In this document: one piece after another, positions 1-7,709 of the stretch
Numbering within the stretch: the stretch's first letter is position 1
Layout: the number at the start of each line of letters is the position of its first letter
Origin: Eukaryota sp. TZLM1-RC
Lineage: Eukaryota > Metamonada: BaSk clade
Length of the DNA stretch: 64,000 nt
NCBI GenBank assembly: GCA_040285825.1
Contig: JAUPSS010000002.1
Location: forward strand, 2,294,001-2,358,000
Direction of reading: 5' to 3'
Program-made: the position numbers and the translations under genes
Notes under the pieces: model-generated
Told to the model about the DNA's origin: nothing
The model's input: the letters and a program-made list of their open reading frames with translations, nothing else
Databases searched by the model: none

Positions 1-1
1 A

Positions 2-190
2 CATCATTCTCTTATTTGTAAATGTAGTCGAAAAATTATGATCACTCATCTGCTGAATTGTAAACAAATTATTGCCTTTAACTGCAGGGTAAGAGACCTA
101 TTTAATTATATTGTAATTCTCATAGAATTGAATCTTTGGTGGTCACTGATGTCCGAATCTTTTTCATGTTCAAGATGGTTTTTGTAAACA
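2..190 (+). pseudogene. LINE C-terminal relic (zinc-finger region)
   Basis: An open frame starting at base 2 contains the string LICKCSRKIMITHLLNC, a C-x-C-x8-H-x3-C cluster. It aligns with the LICRCKSVVTLSHILNC cluster of the better preserved LINE copies at 21.8 and 15.7 kb, and a VRDLF string follows where those have VRDQL. The frame ends in a stop near base 188 and no endonuclease residues follow, so this is a decayed, truncated end of a LINE of the family called B here. The window edge cuts its upstream part. Confidence 0.5.
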
Positions 191-1256
191 CAATAAAATG
201 AAGTTAGTTTCCCAAGATTAGATAGAGCTTTTATTTCAGCGGATTTGATGTCTGTACACTCTTGTAATATTTTTACTGAATGGTTAGTTAAGTTTTAATT
301 TGGTAGTGCTCTTTCACATGGCGAGAATTTCTGAAGGAAGTAACATAGCGAACATTTAAATTGTACATTGAACAAGGTGAATGCATCCATTTGATCAAAA
401 TCAATTTTGTGGCTTTAAAAACTTAAAACATCAGAGACCTACTCCAGGTATTGGATGGATTCAATTTCTGAAATGAAATGGATTTAAAGTACTGATGATT
501 AATGAAGCTTTCACTTCAGCAAAATGACCTGTTTGTTTTGAAAAGGTTACTACGTTTTTGAGATTAACAAATCCAAGATTCTATAGAAGGGAAAAGACTC
601 CTGTTACTACGTGTCATGGTCTATTAGCTTGTAATAGTGAGAGTTGCAAACTCAGTAACAAAGGTTCAACAAAGATTTTCAATAGAAATAAGCTGGCTTG
701 TCTGAATATGTTTGCAATGGCTGAAGCCAGAATGAGAGGTAATGAAAGGCCTCAGTATCTGTGTAGTTGATAGTTTTTGTAATTGTTCCACACGAAAATA
801 GATCGTGTACTTATGGGAATTTCCCATTCGTTTTTTGGTGTTGATGTATGAAAGTGTTGGAAAAATATTTACCACATGTTTGATTATTGGGTATTTTTAG
901 ATGGCGTTGATACAATAGTATTAATAATATAAAATAGTATAGGTATGATGCGCTTATTTAAGATATTCAATGTTTTATTACTTCTTTTATTGAAATAGAT
1001 GCTTACACATAGTTGGATGATGGTACACTAAGATTTATTTTATTAAACTAATCATCACTATCATTACCACTACTAAGTTTTTTGAGATTATTCATTGTCT
1101 AATCATTAAGTGTTTTGAGAACTGCATTCATATTTTATTTCATATTTACACAGATCAATAAAAATAAGGACTAACAAGAGTAAATTGATCAAAAACAAGT
1201 AAATTGGTTTTTCGGTTTGTCCAAAAAATTCCCTCATTTTTGTGTTGCATTCAGCA
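191..1256. other. AT-rich intergenic stretch, no gene seen
   Basis: Only short open frames with no recognisable domains occur here. The stretch may be decayed mobile-element DNA continuing from the LINE relic on its left, but I cannot align it to anything. The last 100 bases must hold the promoter and 5' UTR of the TRAPPC11-like gene. No clear core promoter motif stands out. Confidence 0.4.
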
Positions 1257-4200
1257 ATGCGTTTTCCAGATTGCCTTCTTTCCAATATTAGGCCCCTTAT
1301 AGCTTTGTATGGTTCCACTGAACTTCATGAACGTTTTATTTCATCATCTCCCCACATTAATTTTCTTTCTATTGACGATGAATGGAATCACCCTGCTCCC
1401 TTGACCAAACCAAACCCCGAAACTACACATTCCAAGTCTCCTCACATATTACCATCCACCTGGTTATATGATCTCATCCACTCCCTCCCTTCCTGTATAG
1501 CACTTCTTTTTTCTTTATCTACACCATCTACCGAGGTCACCCAATCCATTACTCATTTTGCTACCTCCGTGTCTTCCCATTCGGTCCGTATTGTTCTAAT
1601 TCTCACCTCTGATGGATCACATCTACGTGACTCATTCATTGAAGCAAGAAAATGTTATGAAAAACTCCTCCCAAAGTCCCACTTACTTTTACTGGATGTC
1701 GCCGCCAATTCTAGTATTGACTACACCCGAGATGCTTTGTTGAATATTGCTAAACATTATTATGAAGATGAGATTGCGGCAATTAAAAGCTATAAATCCA
1801 AAAATCAGGTTAATTTACCAAATAATGTTTTAGTTGGATTTGAATTTAAGCGCGCTGTTTTAAATTCTATAATACTCGATAAAAAGGAAAGTGATTTTCG
1901 CTACTCGAAGTGTCTAGATGCTATCAATTCATCGTCGACAATAACCCTTGAAACTGTCTTTGTTAGAACGGTTACTGTGCTGAGGTTGCTTAGTAGTAAA
2001 CTGTTACTGGGAGATTATGTATCATTTGTCGCTTTGATTCGAGATCATTTGGACTGGGGTAAGTCAACCAAGAGTGGGTTGATTAAAGAGTCAATCCGAA
2101 TGTTACTAAAAACGGAAACACTCACGTCATATGATTGCAGTCACAACAAGATTCTTTCCAAATTGGTTTCCTTACGAACTTTGACTTTATTCAAGCACTT
2201 ATTCAGCTGTTTTTGCTTTGAAATTTCCCAAATGCTGAGTAGTTCTTCTACCAAACCATCTAAAACTCACACTACCAGTTCAATTTCCAAAAGGAGATTA
2301 CAGTCTTTTCATTATGTTTTGCTTGCCGCTGATTATTGTTCAAAAAGAGATGCATTGTCAAGAGCTTTCTTGAAGGAAGTCAATCAAAGTCAAGTTGATC
2401 ACATCATCATTAAGAGCATTGATGACGTCAGACAGTCATTTATCACTGATGAGCCGGCAGTAGGTCAACACTATGTCATCTCTGCCCTTAACCCTCTTGA
2501 CCACCACATCATCCCTCCTGATTCCCTTTCCTCCCTCCCATCCACTATTGAACTTCTCACCATGGCCAGATCGTCTCTATCCTCAAAGCCTGGGATGAAA
2601 AGAGTCGAAATGAAGGTGATTTTTGATGTAGTAGTGGAGATTAGTGCGATAATTGATCCTTCAGAAGAAGTATTAGGGAAGGCAGTGGATATCGGGATTG
2701 ATTATTTAATTCCCTTTTGGTGTAGTAACTCAAACAGTTGTTTTTATTCAGTGATTGGTCATGTTTTTTGGACACTGATTTCTCTTTTTGTCAAGTATTT
2801 GTCACTGAAAGTCACTGACGAGCAGGGATCATTGACACGTGTCGATGACGTGAGACAAGCTGGAGCAAAATTATTAGTTTATCTAGGTTCTGATAGGTTC
2901 TTGGCATTTAGGAAGGCAGTCTCATTAAGCCAAGAGAATTTTGATCTTTATTACTCTATTTTTGACACTCCAGGTCATCAATTTATTTCTCTATCACCTG
3001 TTTTTTCTCCATTTAGCCTTGAATTAACCAATACTTGCAAGAATGAGATTGTTTTTCCAACAAAACTTGCTTTTTATGTCTCCCTCCAATGCTGTTCGGG
3101 CTTTCCTTTTGGTTTAAGTAGAGCGGGTTTGATTGTGTTTTTAAAAGGTCAGAACAACATTTATCAGGTCAATATAGGTCAAAAAGAATTGATTGATTTC
3201 TGTTTGATTGATTCTGTTGGTTTGTTTCAAGCAGAAAATAAAGTCACTATCAATCATTCTAACCCCAGTGTATCAGAGTCTTCAATCAAACACTTGTGCC
3301 CAGTCCAAATCAATCCAAATGATTGCAACCAACCAATCAGGGTGATCCAAGTTTATTTAATTTTATCTAATTCTTTATATTCAATTGTCAATCTTGTCCA
3401 GCATCCTATTCAGTTTTTGATTCACAACACCCCTATTAAAGCTAATTTTGAGTTGAATCGAGTTTTTCCTTTAGATGAAGATTTATTTGCTGATTATGCA
3501 TGTCTTTTCGAATTGAAACTGTTTTCTTTAGGTCACACTTTACCTAATAGTACCTTGATTATTGATTTTCATGGTCAAAATTTCAAGGCAGTTCTTAAGG
3601 ATGATCTTACAGATGTCAGTGACGAGCTTGCAAGTGTAAATGAGCTCAGCTATAGAAAATTGACCTTGTCGAATCTTTCCGTCAGTCCTGGTCGGAACCA
3701 ATCTCTTTACTTGAATTTAATGTCCACTGTTGAGCAAGAGATTTCTTTTGAAGTCAAGCTTGTATTTGACCCATCTAATCCTCACATTTTCGCTTCAAGG
3801 CAGTATTCTTTTAGATTTATCGACCCTATTAAAGTAGCTTTATCCGAACACAGAACTAATTTTGAAGTCACCCTAAGAAACCGCTCTAGTTATAGTTTTG
3901 ATGTAAACTTTCCCTTATTACAGTTGAATGAAAGAATTCCAAGTAAGAAAACCACTAATCTTGTTATTACTGACCTTGATAATGATTGTACAAGGTTGGA
4001 GTACTTTCTGAAATTAAGTTCTATTCCCAGGTTTCTGCCTTCCTGGTTTAGTCAATTGATTTCTAAAGAATTACAAGGAAGTCTTGATGTTGTTAGAAAA
4101 AATCCAGACACTAATTCCATAATTTCTGTGGATTTTAAGTTTGATAAGGTTGTCTCTTTATTTAGTGTTAATCAAATGGCAATTAATCTTCAGTGTTCAA

Positions 4201-4433
4201 TTCAGTCAATTGATTGTCTGATATCTGTTCAAAAAACCAAGGAATTTCTTTTATCTGGCCCTTCCAAAGTCTCTTTAAGTCTGAAGAAAGGTGAAGACTA
4301 TCAATTAGTTTTACACTTTGTTCCTCTTGCAACTGGTTTTCTTCAATTCCCCCGTATTTCTTTTACAAATAGTAGAAATCATAGTGCCAAGTTAACTTCT
4401 ACTAGGGTTTGTTCCATGTTTGTTACTGGTTAA
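1257..4433 (+). CDS. TRAPPC11-like trafficking complex subunit (foie-gras domain)
   Basis: A single uninterrupted frame of 1,058 residues, close to the roughly 1,130 of animal TRAPPC11. TRAPPC11 is a subunit of the TRAPPIII tether, which works in ER-Golgi and autophagy membrane traffic. The N-terminal 270 residues follow the family pattern: a segment after a start like FPDCLLSNIRPLIALYG, a hydrophobic stretch around PSCIALLFSL, and then the foie-gras core with an HYYEDEIAAIKSYKSK helix followed by FEFKRAV and a D...Y repeat. A helical repeat segment containing FHYVLLAADYCSKRD matches the family YYxQAAYYAxERK region. The C-terminal half is beta-rich, as in TRAPP gryzun-type domains. The frame is open from a GTG at 1242, but the first ATG is at 1257 and is taken as the start. 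TRAPPC10 or TRAPPC9 is the alternative; the foie-gras helix argues for TRAPPC11. Confidence 0.78.
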   Translation: MRFPDCLLSNIRPLIALYGSTELHERFISSSPHINFLSIDDEWNHPAPLTKPNPETTHSKSPHILPSTWLYDLIHSLPSCIALLFSLSTPSTEVTQSITHFATSVSSHSVRIVLILTSDGSHLRDSFIEARKCYEKLLPKSHLLLLDVAANSSIDYTRDALLNIAKHYYEDEIAAIKSYKSKNQVNLPNNVLVGFEFKRAVLNSIILDKKESDFRYSKCLDAINSSSTITLETVFVRTVTVLRLLSSKLLLGDYVSFVALIRDHLDWGKSTKSGLIKESIRMLLKTETLTSYDCSHNKILSKLVSLRTLTLFKHLFSCFCFEISQMLSSSSTKPSKTHTTSSISKRRLQSFHYVLLAADYCSKRDALSRAFLKEVNQSQVDHIIIKSIDDVRQSFITDEPAVGQHYVISALNPLDHHIIPPDSLSSLPSTIELLTMARSSLSSKPGMKRVEMKVIFDVVVEISAIIDPSEEVLGKAVDIGIDYLIPFWCSNSNSCFYSVIGHVFWTLISLFVKYLSLKVTDEQGSLTRVDDVRQAGAKLLVYLGSDRFLAFRKAVSLSQENFDLYYSIFDTPGHQFISLSPVFSPFSLELTNTCKNEIVFPTKLAFYVSLQCCSGFPFGLSRAGLIVFLKGQNNIYQVNIGQKELIDFCLIDSVGLFQAENKVTINHSNPSVSESSIKHLCPVQINPNDCNQPIRVIQVYLILSNSLYSIVNLVQHPIQFLIHNTPIKANFELNRVFPLDEDLFADYACLFELKLFSLGHTLPNSTLIIDFHGQNFKAVLKDDLTDVSDELASVNELSYRKLTLSNLSVSPGRNQSLYLNLMSTVEQEISFEVKLVFDPSNPHIFASRQYSFRFIDPIKVALSEHRTNFEVTLRNRSSYSFDVNFPLLQLNERIPSKKTTNLVITDLDNDCTRLEYFLKLSSIPRFLPSWFSQLISKELQGSLDVVRKNPDTNSIISVDFKFDKVVSLFSVNQMAINLQCSIQSIDCLISVQKTKEFLLSGPSKVSLSLKKGEDYQLVLHFVPLATGFLQFPRISFTNSRNHSAKLTSTRVCSMFVTG

Positions 4434-4641
4434 TTGGTAACTCAAAATTGGTTGATTTAAAGGGTTTGTTTTTATCGTTTATGTAATTTTTTGTATTTTA
4501 TCATTATTATGGATTTAAGACTATGTTCTAAATTATCTTGTCTTTAATTCATTTGCGACATCATTTTTCAAATAAATTTTTTCAATTATTGAGATGTTAA
4601 ACAAAGTTGAAAATCAATAAAATCCTTATTCTTATATTATT

Positions 4642-5847
4642 ATGATGTCGGACTTTCATCAACTGCTCACATCTGATAAGGTGCCACTCGACAAACTCCG
4701 ACAACTTAGCTACAAGGGTCTTGGCAGTAATCATAGACTACGCTCTCTTGTGTGGTCCCTTCTGCTGGGCTCAATAACGCCTGATTCTTCTAAATGGGTC
4801 CAACATGTTCGTCAACGCAGAGCAATCTACTGTGAATATGTGCAAGATTTTTGGAAGGAAGACGGACCCCAGGAAGAGTCTGAATGTGACCATCCTCTTT
4901 CTTCCTGCACCAACTCGAGCTATGCTTCTTTCTTTGAGGACCGTCGACTATTGTATGAGATCTGCAAAGATTTGAAACGAACACATACTTCTCATCCAAT
5001 GTTTACTCTTTCCTCACACCTTACCTCTAACGACAATACACCTTCCAACACTCGAACCTCCCCCAAATCAATGTGCACCAAAACTGCTACTTTGACGGAA
5101 ACAAGCTCTACGTCTGACGGAGCCGTTGATTCTTTACTCTCCTTAATCAAATCGTCCCCTGTTCACTGTGTCTTGTTACGAGTATTATTCCTTTTTGCTA
5201 AGCTTAACCCTGCAGTGAAGTACATTCAAGGTATGAATGAACTCCTCAGTCCCCTCTTTTACACGTTTTCTTGCGCCAGGGAAGAAGAGGATGGTGTAGC
5301 AGAAGAGGAATTCTATAATGGCGGTGAATTCTTGAAACATCTGAATGTTGCCGTCACTAGTGTAGAAGCTGATGTGTTTTTTTGTTTTACCCAATTAATG
5401 TCAAGGCAGCGGGATAATTTTATAGAAAAAATGGATCATGACAGCAAGCATGGTATTAGATCAAGAATGCTGGAAATACATTCTATAATATCTCGATTTG
5501 ACCCTGATTTGCATTGTCATTTCAATAACCACAATATCGACCCTCAGTACTTTGCTTTAAGATGGGTCTCTGTACTGTTGTCCCAGGATTTTGAATTAAA
5601 TGATTGTATTAGAATTTGGGATTCGTTGTTTAGTTATTTAGATGGTGAACGGAACTTTATTTTGTATATTTGCAGTTCAATGATTTTAGAAAAGAAAAAT
5701 GAATTAATTAATGCTGATTTTGCAAATTTAATGGCTATTCTTCAACATTATCAAACTGATAATTTAGAAATCGTATTGGATGTTGCCAGAAAGTTGTATA
5801 TCAAAGATGGAGAATTGTTGGCAAGAGAACGAAATAGGTTTAGGTAA
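4642..5847 (+). CDS. TBC-domain Rab GTPase-activating protein, TBC1D13-like
   Basis: A 401-residue protein covering a complete TBC domain. The opening LRQLSYKGLGSNHRLRSLVW is the usual first TBC helix and resembles TBC1D13, which has LSFRGIP...LRALCW. The arginine finger sits in ICKDLKRTHTSHPMF (about residues 108-122) and the glutamine finger in KYIQGMNELLSP (about residues 193-204), so both catalytic residues are present. An acidic insert (about residues 211-225) follows the glutamine finger, as in TBC1D13 proteins. The role inferred is switching off a Rab GTPase in endomembrane traffic. The gene lies 208 bp after the TRAPPC11-like gene on the same strand. Its TAA stop overlaps an AATAAA-type string, and it converges on the Y14 gene with only 45 bp between the stops. 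Confidence 0.88.
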   Translation: MMSDFHQLLTSDKVPLDKLRQLSYKGLGSNHRLRSLVWSLLLGSITPDSSKWVQHVRQRRAIYCEYVQDFWKEDGPQEESECDHPLSSCTNSSYASFFEDRRLLYEICKDLKRTHTSHPMFTLSSHLTSNDNTPSNTRTSPKSMCTKTATLTETSSTSDGAVDSLLSLIKSSPVHCVLLRVLFLFAKLNPAVKYIQGMNELLSPLFYTFSCAREEEDGVAEEEFYNGGEFLKHLNVAVTSVEADVFFCFTQLMSRQRDNFIEKMDHDSKHGIRSRMLEIHSIISRFDPDLHCHFNNHNIDPQYFALRWVSVLLSQDFELNDCIRIWDSLFSYLDGERNFILYICSSMILEKKNELINADFANLMAILQHYQTDNLEIVLDVARKLYIKDGELLARERNRFR

Positions 5848-5892
5848 ATAAATGGAATGTAAGTTGCTGTAATGTTTCTTTTGTATAAACCC

Positions 5893-6192
5893 TCAGCTGG
5901 AAAAGGCCCAATCAACCGATATTTTGTGGGAGGCGATTGTGTAACCATCTAGATTGGTAATAGCATCTGCAGCTTCTTCTTTTGTTTCGAACTGCACAAG
6001 GCAATATGATGTCTCTGGAAGGATCGAAGAAAGGCATCGTCGAAAGGAAAACTGTTTGATATAACCAAATTGAGTGAAAAGATCATATACGTCTTCTTCC
6101 TGTGAATGGTGTGGAAGATGCGTAGCCATTAACACATATCCATCCGTAGATCGTAGTGGAGACATTTGTATTTTTTGTTCACAGTTTTCCAT
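5893..6192 (-). CDS. RNA-binding protein Y14 / RBM8A (exon junction complex)
   Basis: A 99-residue protein that is essentially one RRM. The start of the domain (LRSTDGYVLMATHLP), the EEDVYDLFTQFGYIKQ helix and the ending HKISVDWAFSS match Y14, whose family signature is RSVEGWILFVTG and PISVDWxF. Y14 pairs with Mago to lock eIF4A3 onto spliced mRNA. RNP1 is degenerate (YCLVQFETKEEAADA), as is normal for Y14, whose RRM binds Mago rather than RNA. The N-terminal extension is only about 14 residues and the C-terminal RS-like tail of animal Y14 is missing. ATG at 6192 is the first start; a second ATG is at 6165. No intron is present. The start codon is 14 bp from that of the divergent PPME1 gene. 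Confidence 0.85.
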   Translation of the reverse strand: MENCEQKIQMSPLRSTDGYVLMATHLPHHSQEEDVYDLFTQFGYIKQFSFRRCLSSILPETSYCLVQFETKEEAADAITNLDGYTIASHKISVDWAFSS

Positions 6193-6206
6193 ATATCTTT
6201 TATTTT
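6193..6206. promoter_or_regulatory. 14-bp divergent intergenic gap (Y14 / PPME1)
   Basis: Only 14 bases separate the ATG of Y14 (minus strand, 6192) from the ATG of PPME1 (plus strand, 6207). Any promoter for either gene must therefore lie inside the coding sequence of the other, or the 5' UTRs overlap or are nearly absent. Using the second Y14 ATG at 6165 widens the gap to only 41 bp. Confidence 0.6.
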
Positions 6207-7187
6207 ATGAGTCTTCCCCCAATGTCTCCACGTATGAGGTCTTTACGAATGTCTCTTTTTCAAAAACCTTCTGCAGATTCTCTCAGTAATCTTTCTCCTT
6301 TGAGTTGGTCGGACTTTTTCGATTCAGCTGAGGACATCACCACATCACGAGGACCCTTTAGATTATACTCAACAACTTTTTCAACACAGAAAGCTGTTGT
6401 TTTTTCAGTTCATGGTGCATCCTATTCCTCACTGTCATTTGCTCCATTAGCGAAAAGAATGAAATCAGATTACTGCTTTTTAGCAACAGACCTTCGAAAT
6501 CATGGTGAAACTGCTGTCGATGGCCCTTTGTCTCTTCAAGACATCCTGGATGACCTGAATTCCATCATATCAAGTGTTTCCTCAAGATTTCCCAACCCAA
6601 CTAAACTATTCCTTCTCGGCCATTCTCTGGGAGGGAGCGTCATTTCTCATCTATCAAGGGAACTCTCTTGTTCCTCATTTGATTTAAGAGGTTTGGTTTG
6701 CATTGATGTCTGCGAGAACACTGCCATAGAGTCACTACCATTTCTCAAAAATTATTTGGATAATAGACCTGTTGAATTTAGATCCTTGAAAAGTGCAATT
6801 AAGTGGGCTAAGTCAAGTAAAAGTATTAATGGAGAGGAAGCGCTCAGGGTTCATGTTCCTTCCTTACTCAAACCAACTGATAAAGGAACGTTGGTGTGGA
6901 GAGCAAGTTCGTCAATGTTGTTGGATAACGAGTGTTATTGGAAGCAATGGTTTGAAGGATCTTTTAGAAGATTTGTTGAATTTTCAAATGGTAAATTGAT
7001 GGTTTTGGCCAATATTGATAGACTTGATAGAGACGCAACTATTCAGCAGATGGCAGGAAAGTTTCAAGTTGAAGTGGTTAGAAACGTTGGACATAGTGTT
7101 CATGAAGATGCTCCTGATAATGTTGCTCAGATTCTGCAGGTTTTTTTCGAAAGGTATTCAAAAGACTTGCCGTTTGTTAATAAATGA
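6207..7187 (+). CDS. Protein phosphatase methylesterase 1 (PPME1-like alpha/beta hydrolase)
   Basis: About 326 residues from the ATG at 6207; an upstream in-frame ATG at 6156 lies inside the Y14 gene and is disfavoured. PPME1 removes the C-terminal methyl ester of the PP2A catalytic subunit. The entry LSPLSWSDFFDSAEDI matches the family FSPVPWSQYFESMEDV. Next come the oxyanion-region VHGASYSSLSF, ATDLRNHGET, and the nucleophile elbow LLGHSLGGSV with catalytic Ser. Then come IDVCENTAIESL, the family string NRPVEFRSLKSAIKWA, an acidic-residue loop in ANIDRLDRDATIQQM, and the catalytic His in VGHSVHEDAPD. All triad residues are visible. The long acidic insert of animal PPME1 is absent, which explains the shorter length. 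No intron is seen. Confidence 0.92.
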   Translation: MSLPPMSPRMRSLRMSLFQKPSADSLSNLSPLSWSDFFDSAEDITTSRGPFRLYSTTFSTQKAVVFSVHGASYSSLSFAPLAKRMKSDYCFLATDLRNHGETAVDGPLSLQDILDDLNSIISSVSSRFPNPTKLFLLGHSLGGSVISHLSRELSCSSFDLRGLVCIDVCENTAIESLPFLKNYLDNRPVEFRSLKSAIKWAKSSKSINGEEALRVHVPSLLKPTDKGTLVWRASSSMLLDNECYWKQWFEGSFRRFVEFSNGKLMVLANIDRLDRDATIQQMAGKFQVEVVRNVGHSVHEDAPDNVAQILQVFFERYSKDLPFVNK

Positions 7188-7709
7188 ATTTTTAGACTCA
7201 ACTACATTTCAGTAAAGTCTGATTCACACCACAAAAGATATGATAAATGCCATTCCTAAAGTTTCATTACGTTATTTGTTAATTATATTTGATTATTCTA
7301 AATTAATTTTTCCTTAAGTTAATTCTAAATAATTGGCAACACTCTTATACGTGATTTGAAATTACCTTCATTGTACAATCACAATGGTTAGAATTGGATT
7401 ACAAACTGACTCATTTACATGTAAATGTTTTGCATTCTATGCTGATAAGCTGTAACAGTGAAATTCACCATTAAATTCTTTTTATTGTTTGTTTCTAACA
7501 CAAACAATAATTAAATGTACTATTATGTTTATGAAGGATCATTATTACTGTTGATTCATTGATTACAAGGGTTGTTCATCAAGTCCTACAATAGATTTGG
7601 AGAATGAATGTCTCTTATTTAAGGTGGGAACATACTGGTGCTGTTTCCAGAATCAAATATTTAAATCGACAAAAACTCACATTCTCTTTCTGTTCTTGTT
7701 CAACGAACA
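7188..7709. other. Intergenic stretch, no gene seen
   Basis: AT-rich, 522 bases between PPME1 and the vWA-Vint gene. No long frame, repeat or RNA gene is evident. It should contain the 3' end of PPME1 and the promoter of the downstream gene. Confidence 0.4.

Noticed and set aside
558-770. 70-codon open frame as a small gene
   Set aside because: No motif, conserved composition or supporting context. Frames of this size are expected by chance.
1242-1256. GTG at 1242 as the start of the TRAPPC11-like gene
   Set aside because: Nuclear genes start at ATG almost always; the ATG at 1257 gives a normal family N-terminus.
6156-6206. Upstream ATG of PPME1
   Set aside because: It lies within the Y14 coding sequence, and the added residues (hydrophobic, FVFFVHSFPYIFYF) do not match PPME1.
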